Assembly: GCA_964035575.1 (NCBI GenBank)
Contig: OZ037927.1
Location: forward strand, 682,001 to 746,000
DNA: 64,000 nt
DNA from: Rhynchopus sp. YZ270_cl-10
Taxonomy: Eukaryota > Euglenozoa > Diplonemea > Diplonemida > Diplonemidae
Reading direction: 5' to 3'
Shown: in pieces, positions 10,001 to 19,430 of the stretch
Layout of the letters: each line of letters begins with the position of its first letter
Numbering within the stretch: the first letter of the stretch is position 1
Program-made: the position numbers and the translations under genes
The notes under the pieces: generated by a model
What the model saw: the letters and a program-made list of their open reading frames with translations, nothing else
Databases searched by the model: none
What the model was told of the DNA's origin: nothing

Positions 10001-13000
10001 AATTTTGACCATGTTTTCCGGTGTTTTCCGGTGTTGGCCGGTGAAGTCACGGTATTGGGTACTGGGTACTGGGTACACTCGCTTCATCATTGTGGGTTCC
10101 CGGCTACCGGCAAGGTCTCTTCCAATCCGTACCCCAGTTTCCTAGTGGGCTTCTCTGGCTAGGGCTCCAGTAGGTCCCTCCACACATGTAATGTGCCTGC
10201 CTTCAGCACCCAGGGTAGCATTCCCAGCACCTTTTACCCTCAGGCAGACCTTCATAGAGTTTCAGGAGGAGTGCCACAAAGGGTCCCCGGATACAATTTA
10301 AGGTCCAGCCCAGGACGAGAGGGGCTCACAGCAGAGAATAAGCCCGGTCCCTGGTCCCGGTCCGGTCCTGGTACAGTTCCCGGTCCAGGTCCCGGTCCTG
10401 GTCCTGGCCCAGGTGCCGGTCCCGGGTCCCAGACCCGGGTCCCAGATGGTACCGGGTACCTGGGTACCCAGGTATACGCAAACCCGCAAATACGGTACAC
10501 AGGTACACAGGTACACAGGTACACAGGTACACAGGTACACAGGTACACAGGTACACAGGTACACAGGTACACAGGTACACAGGTACACAGGTAGGTGTCT
10601 ATTACCCCCCCCCCCCCCCTAGGTGGGGGCAAAACCTTCAGGACGGGTGAGGCATTTTGACTTTTTTGGACTTCCGCGCAAAGTACCCACAAACCACCCC
10701 TCATACCCACCCAGAAATGGGTCAGAAACACCCTGTGACCCGAAAATCCATGCTAAGGGCGACTCAGAATATGAAAAAATGCAAAAAAATAGTGAAAAAG
10801 TGGCCTTTTGACGGTTTTGGCCATGTTGGGTAAAATGGCCATTTTTGGACAAAAAAATCAAAAAAACAGCAAAATTTCGACGTCATGACAGCTGCTTGGG
10901 CAATTTGGAACTATCTGGGTTCCCGGAGTGCTTTTTCGGGGGTTTTCACCCATTTTTTGGCCCAGAGTGGGTCCAAAAGCAGGGCGCAAGTCGCGGCCCA
11001 GGGACGTCCAGGGTAAAGTCCAGGGTATTTTTTGACCTAAAAACACCAAAAAACGGCCAAAAAAAGTACCTAAAGTGTCCAAAACAGGTCGGAATGGACT
11101 CACAGGACCTCCCTGGGGTAGGTTTGTGCCCAAGCAGCTGTCATAACGTCGAAATTTTGCTGTTTTTTTGATTTTTTTGTCCAAAAATGGCCATTTTACC
11201 CAACATGGCCAAAACCGTCAAAAGGCCACTTTTTCACTATTTTTTTGCATTTTTTCATATTCTGAGTCGCCCTTAGCATGGATTTTCGGGTCACAGGGTG
11301 TTTCTGACCCATTTCTGGGTGGGTATGAGGGGTGGTTTGTACGTACTTTGCGCGGAAGTCCAAAAAAGTCAAAATGCCTCAAAAAAATAGGGGTTTTGCC
11401 CCCACCTACCCCCCCCCCCCCCCCCCCCCCTTGGGTGTCTATTACCCCCCCCCCTTATATTACCCCCAAAACCCGAATATGACCCTCAAGGGGGGGGGGG
11501 GGGGGGGGGGGTAATTGGCTCCCATTTAGACTGATATAAAAAAAAGTACTCTGAGAGATCGATAAGTGTTCGTAAGGCATAAATTATATTGAATACACAA
11601 ATCCCAACACAATGCCGAGAAATAAGTAGCAGGATATGACCTGGGCATGAAGACCACAACATTATGCCACACCAACCCAAAATCCCACCAAAAACAAAAG
11701 CAGATCAAGTGTGACAAAAAGTAAAAAAAAAAGTACTTTTTACATCTCCCCCACCCATTTTTAGGCTAAAAACACAATTTCACTTTTTGCCACACCGCTG
11801 ACAAAAAGTTAATATTATGTCATACGAATCCTTAACGAATCTCTCAGAGTACTTTTTTTCATATGAGAAAAAAAAAATAATATAAAATGGCGCCGCAGGC
11901 GAAAAAAATTAGGGCACGGTGTAAAAATATAGCTATTTACACCACAGAGCAGTCACTCAACAAACCCTTTTTGCGGAGCAAAAAATGAAAAATGGCGCCG
12001 CAGGCAAAAAAAAAAATTGAAGGTACAGCCTCCCGGGTCAACCCTACAGTAAAAAAAAAAGACTCCTCAAAATTTCCCGGAAAAAAAAGGATTTTCCCGC
12101 GTAAAATTTCCCGTAAAAAAAACGACTTCCCCACGTAAAATTTCCCGTAAAAAAAACGACCTCTCAAGGATTTTGGAATTCCACTACGCGGTTTAGCAAC
12201 ATCCCTGCCTGCAACACCCCCCTTTTTTTTTTTTTTGCCAGCATACCTCAGCCTCGCTGACCAGGATCGGGAGGTTGACCTCACTTGCTAGGAAGGAGCC
12301 GTAGTACGGTGTTGTGACTGTGTCGACACTGCGCATTAAAGCTAGGCAGAGTGCGTCTGCGAGGGGCATCATGACCTTGCTGCTGATACGTCTGTGGGGA
12401 AGTGTTGTGGTACATATCTTGCTACATCCTACAACCAAAAGCTTTCCCAAAGAAAAGTCGCGTAAAAAAGAGACGTCGCTTAGAAGGCAAAAGGGGTATT
12501 TTTCCTTGTCGAAATTTTTGACCAAAAAAAGTCAGGATATTTGACACCCATCTTTCATACCGTTTCAACGTCTTCACCGCCTCTATCTGCACCGCCTGGC
12601 TGAGGTATTCCGCCGGGAGTGCACGGAGGAGGATCGCTGCTGCAAGCGCGGAGATGTGGCGTACCTTCTTCTCAAGCACAGCGTCGAGCGACAGCCACAC
12701 CCTGAAGAACGTGACATGCGACTCGGGCGTCGCCCCCAGCACCGCCAATGCCTTGGGCACATCCGCCTCCGAGCTTGCCCGCACCACCTTCACGAGGAGG
12801 ATCGGCCACAGCAGCGACAGCCCGACCCCCCATGAAAGATCCTGCTTCACCGCATACCGTGTCAGCACGAAGGGAACGGCGGTCGCGCAAAGCTGCGCCA
12901 CATGCTCGACCGGAAGGTATGACGCTATGCACAGACACGTTGCTGCGCAGTAGAGCTGCGTGAACGAATCGAGGTCCGCAGCTGCATAGTGCACACAGAC

Positions 13001-15313
13001 CTGCGCACAGCACGACGCCAGCGGCTCCGACAGCACCCCACCCCCTCTGGTGCACGTCGCCACGACAGAGAGCGACAGCGCTCGGCACGCCGCGCGAACC
13101 TCCTCCTTCCGTTCCGCGCGGTACCCCGCTACGCTTGCGGCCATCTGCGGGACCACTGCACTGCAGTCGCACTCCCGCTTGCTCATTGCGGAGATAATAC
13201 TGAGCGCACTGCTTGCCAACCCCGACATCGTCAACGACGCGTTTTCATGCAAAACCAACTGCAACACTGCGGACGCAAACTCCAGCACAGCAGGACATAA
13301 CGAACCATCCCGCGGATGTTCATCCACAACACCTTGACAGAATACACGCAGAATCCGAGCACATAGACGAGTATCCGTTTCGTGCTGCTTCAAAACCAAT
13401 ACAAACATATCCAAAATCGGCTTCATAAATTGCCCCGTAATCACAAAGCTCGGCACCGCCTGCAACAACGCATCGACCGCCTCTATGAGAAGCACCGGCT
13501 GCTGCGCGACCAAGGCAAGACACGCCGGTAGCATCGCGGTGATGGACTCCTGCCGTACAAACTGCAGTGCCGTTGGGCGTACGTTATGCTTCATAGCATT
13601 TGCCACCGCACGCCCCAACCCTAGCAACGATTTGACCCTTATCTCCGTTGGGCTAGACGCGCACGCTACCTGCTCACATTGAAGATGAATCAAATGTGCA
13701 TGCTGCTCTGGAGGTAATGTCTTCCCTGCAATGCTTGACAACGCAATGCAGCCACGTGCCTTAATTTTATTTCGATCCGCTTCCGCAAAGCCAGCGATAT
13801 GAGAATTGCACACCTCACCATCGCTTCCATTAATCAAAAACATCAGCACCCTCACCGGAACAAACGACGTCGGTAACAACGCAGCTTCGCACATCTTCTG
13901 CAACAAAAACAGCGAGTTTTCAATTTCCATTGGCACATCTGACGCCGTTAAACACAAATTTATTGCTTCAGACGTCACCGAAGGGAGCCCAGTATGTTCA
14001 GGACAGACCCCACCACTATCCGGATCCTTCAAAAACATTGACACCACCCAGAACAGAGTGCAATGCAACGACGACGGCAGGTCCACGATAACGTTGCAGT
14101 CCCCCATCTCCTCTGCCTCAATCTCCTCGCAGTCGATCAGACAGAGAAGCTTTATCAGCGAGACCACGGTTCCTTTGTAAAAATCGTCGACGATGCGGAG
14201 GGAGGGGTGGGTAACAGGACTGGCCTCCTCCCCTGCAACAAGCTCCCTATAAGGTACAATCGGAAGCCTGCTCAGATACCCCACTACAGCGTCTAGGGTG
14301 GAATGTATCGCAGTCACCTTCGAATAATACCCAAGAAAATTCTCACATTCTGCGACACTCCCAGGGCCTGCACAGTTCTCATAATCATATGAGGTACCGT
14401 CAAATGCTCCGTTAACACATTGTCTTGCATAATGCTGCAACAAAATCGCAGCAAATGGAAAAACAAAGATCGAAACGTCATCAGTTAACATAGTGATGAC
14501 CCGCATTGCGTTGGTTACGATTGGGTAGCATTCCAATAAAATAGAAGGATCGGGGAGTTGATGGAGGACTCGTAGTAGGGAGGTGGACGAAAAATTGTCG
14601 GGGGAAGCTTGGCAGAAGGCGTCGAGGTTGAACTGCGGGAGGAACACCTGAGATGCGGGGGTGTCTGGACCGCTGTTGCCATAGAAGAAGAAGCGAACAA
14701 AGCTCTTTGCCAGTTGTTTCCGATATGCGACCGAAAACTTCGCGGTAACCACACTGCGTACCACTGCGATTTTATTCGATACTTCGCTCAACCTCCCCCT
14801 CGCAATGGCTTCAACCAGGCAGGTTGACTCTAAAAATGGAAATACAAACTGTGAAAATAGAAGCTCTGATACGCTCGCCCCGCCGCCCCCTTTACCACTC
14901 GCCACCGCCAGGGAGTGGAGGAGACGAAGTGAAACCTCGCTGTCCATCCCAGCGCATGCTTTGACGATGCTGTGGGTCAGCTCGCAGGCCCCTTCTTTAC
15001 AGAGAATCTCTGCGGCAACGTCGCAGGCTGATAATGCGATTTTTGTTTCTTGCGGAGCAAGCTTCCCTGCAAGGCATTGGTTAACAAACTGTAGAATATC
15101 GTTTTTTAGCTCCGCAGCACCCCCTTTTGCAGCGATTCTTCGTAAAGTGACCCCCGCAAGTTGTCGTGCCACCACATCCTCCCCAGCACCTAGCAGGACC
15201 GCGCCGAGCTCTGCCGTCACCGTCATCTCATTTTGCAGCAAAAACTGATCCGCGCCCGGTGTCCCTGCTATCACCTCCAACAGCGTCCTGCGCACCTCGT
15301 CAGTGCGTGACAT
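7053..15313 (-). CDS. karyopherin-like HEAT-repeat protein, three exons, giant last intron
   Basis: Exon 1 is 15313-12561, exon 2 12421-12247, exon 3 7145-7053. Joined they give 1006 residues, the usual size of importin-beta family members. Donor 1 splits an Arg codon (CG|GTATGA) and the TGTAG acceptor completes it. Donor 2 (GAG|GTATGC) and the last acceptor (TTTATAG|GTCCAG) are both phase 0, giving ...LPILVSEAE then VQQKTMEILGTFPPERQ... and stop. The N-terminus (TVTAELGAVLLG, then VARQLAGVTLRRIA) resembles the importin-beta N-terminal repeat; the rest is alpha-helical and HEAT-like. The role as a nuclear transport receptor is inferred from length and N-terminus; another HEAT-repeat protein is possible. 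The 5.1-kb second intron holds the nested elements listed below. Join of exon 3 is by phase and protein sense only. Confidence 0.75.
7199..7232 (+). repeat. GCGTACTT-containing short repeat
   Basis: GCGTACTTAGTGCAG followed by TTGTCGCGTACTT and a T-run. Related copies are at 58353-58383 and 59552-59580. Here it directly precedes an R10 copy (7237-7286). Confidence 0.65.
7393..7450 (+). repeat. GGCCGAAGCC repeat, copy 1
   Basis: Starts CAATGTTGGCCGAAGCC and ends near CCTGAACCC. A second copy lies at 15651-15708, beyond the 5' end of the HEAT-repeat gene. Confidence 0.75.
8085..8160 (+). repeat. GGCGCCGCAGGC repeat inside giant intron, copy 1
   Basis: GAGCAAAAAATGAAAAATGG then CGCCGCAGGC, an A-run and a GGTACAGCC end. 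It is repeated in the same orientation at 11965-12030; shorter GGCGCCGCAGGC pieces are at 8038-8060 and 11885-11910. These bracket the nested elements of the intron. Confidence 0.75.
8618..8718 (-). repeat. TTGACAGGTCG repeat, copy 1 (inverted partner at 32866-32980)
   Basis: Two tandem half-units each contain ATTGACAGGTCG. On the minus strand it can be read as MLSEVGQRPVNIRG...; the same peptide can be read on the plus strand at 32872, so about 100 bp are shared between two distant sites in opposite orientation. Confidence 0.75.
8890..9055 (-). pseudogene. hAT-type transposase C-terminal remnant
   Basis: The minus strand encodes VVHSPSLVAVEQGFSLLT in one frame and YIYAKRRHRLSHSTIEKLM in the next. 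Together they match the hAT dimerisation region, in which an AVExxFS motif is followed by a short RRxRL stretch. A frame change between the two parts and stops downstream show it is dead. The rest of the transposase is not visible. It lies inside the giant intron of the HEAT-repeat gene. As a plain DNA transposon remnant it gives a likely source of transposase for non-autonomous elements nearby, but no link is shown. Confidence 0.55.
9133..9265 (+). repeat. GCGCCGCAGGCGC repeat R9, copy 1
   Basis: Contains GCGAAGCCACGGTACGC, a GCTTAAAATTGCAC block, and TTGCGCCGCAGGCGCACGG. Longer copies are at 24958-25170 and 63797-64000; part of the palindromic core recurs inverted at 9935-9960. Confidence 0.8.
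9434..9674. mobile_element. fold-back element F1 with AAATAGCTATTTATT end
   Basis: Long inverted arms (GTGGTTCTCACAAATCAG and its complement) flank three short stems of the type CACGAGCGAAGCGAGTG. One end is AAATAGCTATTTATT. Related elements F2 (15726-15876) and F3 (43387-43588) share this end and the same internal plan. Non-coding, MITE-like. Confidence 0.75.
10494..10593 (-). repeat. octamer satellite array 2
   Basis: About 12 copies of GGTACACA, the reverse complement of the array at 1155-1334. Confidence 0.95.
10620..11408. mobile_element. inner inverted-repeat element with about 280-bp arms
   Basis: Left arm 10620-10905 and right arm 11125-11408 are near-exact reverse complements starting TAGGTGGGGGCAAAACC. 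The core between is about 220 bp. GGTGTCTATTACCCCC occurs on both outer sides in direct orientation, which could be a long target duplication or part of the host element. No coding capacity. Confidence 0.8.
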
Positions 15314-15903
15314 ATTTCCGTGGAAAGTGGATCAATAGGGGGGAGGAGAAGGGGGGGAGGAGAAAAGTGCGTGGAGTTGAGAGAGAGAGAGGGAAAGAGA
15401 AGATAAAAGGGAAAGGTGCCCCCTCCCGCCTCACAAAAAAAAAAAAGGGCGCACCCCCTCCCGGCAAAGGGTGGGTTCCCAACGCTCCCGGTCCCTGCCC
15501 CCTTCTGTTGTGTGGTTTGGGGGTGATGGTGTGATGGTGTGGGGTTTATGATCGCACTCTTAGAGGAAAAAAAAAAAACAAGCAAATACAAGCAAAAAAA
15601 GGGGAGAGGATAAGAGGGAGGGGAATCTTTTGCATTTGGCACTCTCTCACTCAATGTCGGCCGAAGCCTTTTTGTACGGAAGAAGAGACATCATGCACCC
15701 TGAACCCTTGAGAGCAGTTTTTATGAAATAGCTATTTATTAAATGAAAATCAGATCGCTTGATGTTCACGCGTGGGTGACTTTTTCACGAGTTATTTTAC
15801 TTCACGAGTAATAGAAACGAGTGAAAAAGTCACCCACGCGTGAAAATCTGCCTGATTTTCATTTAATACAACCCTTTTTCAAAAGAGGGGTGTTTTCACA
15901 GCA
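15314..15903. other. intergenic: CT-rich upstream tract, repeat copy and fold-back F2
   Basis: The first 130 bp are the strongly pyrimidine-rich (sense strand) upstream tract of the HEAT-repeat gene. The second GGCCGAAGCC repeat is at 15651-15708 and fold-back F2 at 15726-15876. No gene seen. Confidence 0.7.
15726..15876. mobile_element. fold-back element F2
   Basis: AAATAGCTATTTATT at the left end, then arms containing CACGCGTGGGTGACTTTTTC and their complement, with a CACGAGT-type centre. It ends about 30 bp before the stop of the ankyrin gene. Confidence 0.75.
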
Positions 15904-17625
15904 TTATTCTTCTGCACCGTTCTCGAGGAGAACCTGCACCACATCTGCGTGTTGTTCCTCCCTTGCATAGAACAACGCAGTGCGGCCCGACAAAGAGCTG
16001 TGGTTCACATCCACCTCCCGCAAGAGTACCGCAAGATAGCGCACAGTCTCGGTGAGTCCATGATGTGCCGCAAACATAAGACATGTGCACCCGTAGTCGT
16101 CCACTGCACACATGTCCGCACCTGCTTCCACCAACATCTCCACAACTTCGAGTTGCGGTGCCTCGCAAGCAGAGTGAAGAGGGGTGCTTCCTCTGTCATC
16201 CGTTGTGCCAAGGTCTGCCCCTGCAGCAATGATCACCTGCATCACATCTGAGTGTTTGTTTACTACTGCGCTGTGCAGTGAACTGAAGCCGTGGTAAGGC
16301 GACTGATTCACATCCACCTCCGGCATGCACAGAATAGTACGCACCGTCTCGGTGTGTCCATGAACAGCCGCAATGGTAAGACAGGGTTTTCCGTACTTGT
16401 CTGTGACACACACACCCGCACCTGCTCTGACCAACACCTCCACAACCCGGTGATGCCCATTCTCGCTCGCCACGAGGAGTGGCGAACACCCTTCGTCATC
16501 CTTCGCCTCGATGTCTGCCCCTGCATCAATGAGCACCTCCACCACATCTGCACGGTTTTCCTGAGCTGCGATGTGCACCACAGTGTAGCCGTACTTATCC
16601 TTAAGACTCATGTCGACCCCCGGCACGCCCACAAGATAGCGCACAATCTCGGACCATCCACATGCTGCAGCCAGCAAAAGACATGTGCGCCCGAAGGCGT
16701 CTGTGGTACATACTCTTGCACCTGCTTCAACCAACATCTTTACAATTGAGAGTTCCCCGTTGCGACAAGACAACATGAGTAGTGTGAGTGAGGCCACGTC
16801 TGTCACCTCGACATCTGCCCCAGCAGCAACAAGCACCTCCACCACGTCTGGATGGCTTTGAGCGCAGAGCAACGCAGTCACGTGCATAATACTTGCGTGA
16901 TCTATCACATTCTTCGAGAAGCGTATCGCAGCACTGTTCTCTATACGGCCCATACAGACCTCCGGCAAGCCCACAAGATAGCGCACAGTCTCGGTGTGTC
17001 CATGACGTGCCGCAAACATAAGACATGTGTTTCCTCTGTTGCACGTGACACACACCCCGGCACCTGCTTCGACCAACATCGTCACAACCGCCAAGTCCCC
17101 AAAACGACAGGCCCACTGCAGAGGCGAACGTCCTGTGTCGTCCTTTGTCTCGATGTCTGCCCCTGCATCAATGAGCACCTGACACACTGCAGGGTCTGCC
17201 CACATGGCTGGACAGGGATGAGGTGCGTCACCTAAGCCGTTTACATACCAAGATGTTATGACCTCCTGTCCGTGCGAGACAAACGCAACGTTGCGGCAGA
17301 CTGACTTCCAATGCTGCAAGAGGACCTCCGTGCACGCAGTGTGGTCTGCGTGGACACACTCACTCAGCAGGGTCCCGAAGCCCATCTGCGTTGTCTCAAC
17401 ATACGGAAGAAGCAGTGCGAGGCATTCATCGTGGTTCCCTCTGCATGCCTCGTGCACAGCATCGAAGGCAACCCTTTTGCTCTCTGCGTCTGTGCTGAGC
17501 TTCTCCAACCCCGCGCGCACGGCAGGCGTGTCACCGTTCCTCGCAGCCTCCACCAAGACCTCGTCTGCAAGCTTTCTTCTCTTTGCCGCCTTCTCTGCGG
17601 TACTGTCTGCGGGTCGCTTGGACAT
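15904..17625 (-). CDS. ankyrin-repeat protein
   Basis: Single exon, 573 residues, ATG at 17625. Residues 12-17 (AAKRRK) form a basic patch that could be a nuclear localisation signal. From about residue 145 to the end there are roughly twelve ankyrin repeats with typical phrases such as DVVEVLIDAGADIE and GRTCLLLAAACG. Repeats alternate between two sub-types (LVEAGAGVCVT and VEVLIDAGADIEAKD), suggesting growth by duplicating pairs. No catalytic domain is visible, so a binding role is inferred. The stop codon is within 30 bp of a fold-back element, which may provide the 3' UTR. Confidence 0.93.
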   Translation of the reverse strand: MSKRPADSTAEKAAKRRKLADEVLVEAARNGDTPAVRAGLEKLSTDAESKRVAFDAVHEACRGNHDECLALLLPYVETTQMGFGTLLSECVHADHTACTEVLLQHWKSVCRNVAFVSHGQEVITSWYVNGLGDAPHPCPAMWADPAVCQVLIDAGADIETKDDTGRSPLQWACRFGDLAVVTMLVEAGAGVCVTCNRGNTCLMFAARHGHTETVRYLVGLPEVCMGRIENSAAIRFSKNVIDHASIMHVTALLCAQSHPDVVEVLVAAGADVEVTDVASLTLLMLSCRNGELSIVKMLVEAGARVCTTDAFGRTCLLLAAACGWSEIVRYLVGVPGVDMSLKDKYGYTVVHIAAQENRADVVEVLIDAGADIEAKDDEGCSPLLVASENGHHRVVEVLVRAGAGVCVTDKYGKPCLTIAAVHGHTETVRTILCMPEVDVNQSPYHGFSSLHSAVVNKHSDVMQVIIAAGADLGTTDDRGSTPLHSACEAPQLEVVEMLVEAGADMCAVDDYGCTCLMFAAHHGLTETVRYLAVLLREVDVNHSSLSGRTALFYAREEQHADVVQVLLENGAEE

Positions 17626-17896
17626 GGTTTTTGAAGATGTAAATATACAACGTGTTTCTTTATGCTGTTTCCTTTTTGTAGAGGTTTGTGAGGTGGGTGG
17701 CGAATTTGGGGAATTTCACACCTTTTTTTTTGGACGCCAAACATACTTTGGAAGACTGCAACGATAGTGGATACAATAATCGAGGAGGAGGAAAAGAGGG
17801 GGTGCTCTGTTTTTTTTGTTCTTTGCTGTGCAACACCGCAAAAAAAGTTTTGTTTTTTTTTGTTGTTTTTCACGGCTTCGCAAATATATTCAATAT
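17626..17896. other. upstream region of ankyrin gene
   Basis: Short spacer without coding features between the ankyrin start and the long-TIR element. Confidence 0.5.
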
Positions 17897-18949
17897 ATGG
17901 GAGCGTCCGCGAAAGACCCCCCCCTAAAGCTAACATCCATGCTTATTGGTATTTCACTAATTAAAATTTTGGTATTTTATAAGATTTTTTTTTTAAATGA
18001 ACTCAGAGTTAAGTTTCTGAGTTCATTAAAAAAAAAATCGGTGAAAAATTCCGAGTAGGTATTAATTTAGATAGGAAAAGCTATGTCAACAGCTATGTGT
18101 CCCCTTATTTTACCTGTAAATACTAAGGATATACAAGGAAATCCTCACAAACACCCATATAACCACCCACAGAACAACACAACAGGGGGAAATGGAATCA
18201 GCAGCCAAAGCATTCGCTCAGGAGCTGAAAACCCGGCCTTTCCGAGGCCTAAAAAACTTCGCCGAGCTGCAGGTGTATGCAGGGGTTCACTGGCAGGGGG
18301 GCAAAGGGTGGGACGCGAGGAGCTGGATGCGCGAGGTGTGGAGCTCGAAGCATATGTCTCTCCATATGCAGAAGAGAACCACCAGGAGAAAAGGGGTGTC
18401 CGCCGTTTACTACTCCTGTAGTTGCATCACCGGCACCCCAGGAGGACAATGAGAGCGAGACGGAGGAGGAACAGGAGGAACAGGAGGACAATTGTCTGTA
18501 ACTCTTGGAGAGACTCATCACAGAGGTCAATAGGGTCACTCAAAAAAGGGGGGTTTCTGCGAGAAAGTCGACATCGCCGCAGACGACCCGGATCGTGAAG
18601 CTCTTTCGCACTCTATTTAGAGTGTTCGGAGGGGGCGACAAGCCTCCACCCCCCTTTCCTCCCCCCCCTTTTTGATAATGGGTTTAGAGACAGATATTAG
18701 TGAATTCCTTCCTATATCCTTAGTATTCACAGGTAAAATAAGGGGACACATAGCTGTTGACATAGCTTTTCCTATTTAAATTAATACCTACTCGGAATTT
18801 TTCACCGATTTTTTTTTAAATGAACTCAGAAACTTAACTCTGAGTTCATTTTAAAAAAAAATCTTATAAAATACCAAAATTCTAATTAGTGAAATACCAA
18901 TAAGCATGGATGTTAGCTTTAGGGGGGGGTCTTTCGCGGACGCTGCCAT
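17897..18949. mobile_element. element with about 240-bp terminal inverted repeats
   Basis: Left terminus ATGGGAGCGTCCGCGAAAG and right terminus (complement) ATGGCAGCGTCCGCGAAAG begin near-identical arms of about 240 bp (17897-18140 and 18705-18949). Each arm contains its own small stem (ATGAACTCAGAGTTAAG and its complement). The 560-bp core has short plus-strand reading frames, one with FRGLKNFAELQVYAGVHWQ (about 18235) and one with a Glu-rich end near 18500, perhaps relics of a cargo gene. The family is unassigned and no transposase or other diagnostic gene is seen. It looks like a non-autonomous derivative; the close arm match suggests it is fairly young. Confidence 0.75.
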
Positions 18950-19430
18950 ATTTTAAATATTGATGAATATTGAAATATGATTATTATTAAAAATATTGAA
19001 TCAATATTTTGGAAAAAAATAATCAATATTTTAATAAATATTGACAAATATTGCAATATATTGAAAATATTGATAAATATTGAAATATTGGTAAATATTG
19101 GTAAATTTTATGTGCAATTTTACTGTGGTGGTTTCCGTAAATATATTGATCAATATTTTAATAAATATTGACAAATATTGAAATATATTGAAAATATTGA
19201 TAAATATTGAAATATTGGAAAATATTGATCAATATATTGAAAATATTGATCAATATTTTCAATATATTGATCAATATTTTACTATTTTCCCACTGCAAAA
19301 TACCATACAAAATAAATCAATATTTATCAATATTTTTAATATTTTTGCTTTTTTTACACGTACTTTTTGAAAATATTAAAATATTGAACTTTTTTCAAAA
19401 AACTATTATTAAATATATTTGCGAAGCCGT
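18950..19430. repeat. AT-rich AAATATTGATC repeat tract
   Basis: Dense irregular repeats of AATATTGATCAATATT and AAATATTGAAATATTG. Many are self-complementary, so the tract can form cruciforms. It abuts the long-TIR element, perhaps a favoured AT target. Confidence 0.85.

Larger units (their letters stand above)
9682..11536. mobile_element. composite inverted-repeat element (outer)
   Basis: It starts TATCAGTCTAAATGGGAGCC followed by AATTACCCCCC and ends with the exact complement, giving about 32-bp terminal inverted repeats that run into poly-C/poly-G. TA lies at each border, so a TA target as in Tc1/mariner is possible, not proven. Inside are a GGTCCC-rich minisatellite (10345-10470), octamer array 2 and the smaller element at 10620-11408. 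No transposase is seen. Confidence 0.7.

Noticed and set aside
12422-12525. C-terminal end GQKFRQGKIPLLPSKRRL... of the HEAT-repeat frame
   Set aside because: This is read-through of intron 1; a GTATGA donor and a phase-matched acceptor remove it.
15314-15440. Trans-splice acceptor directly before the HEAT-repeat start codon
   Set aside because: No AG lies between the CT-rich tract and the ATG here; trans-splicing cannot be inferred from this gene, although an AG further upstream is possible.
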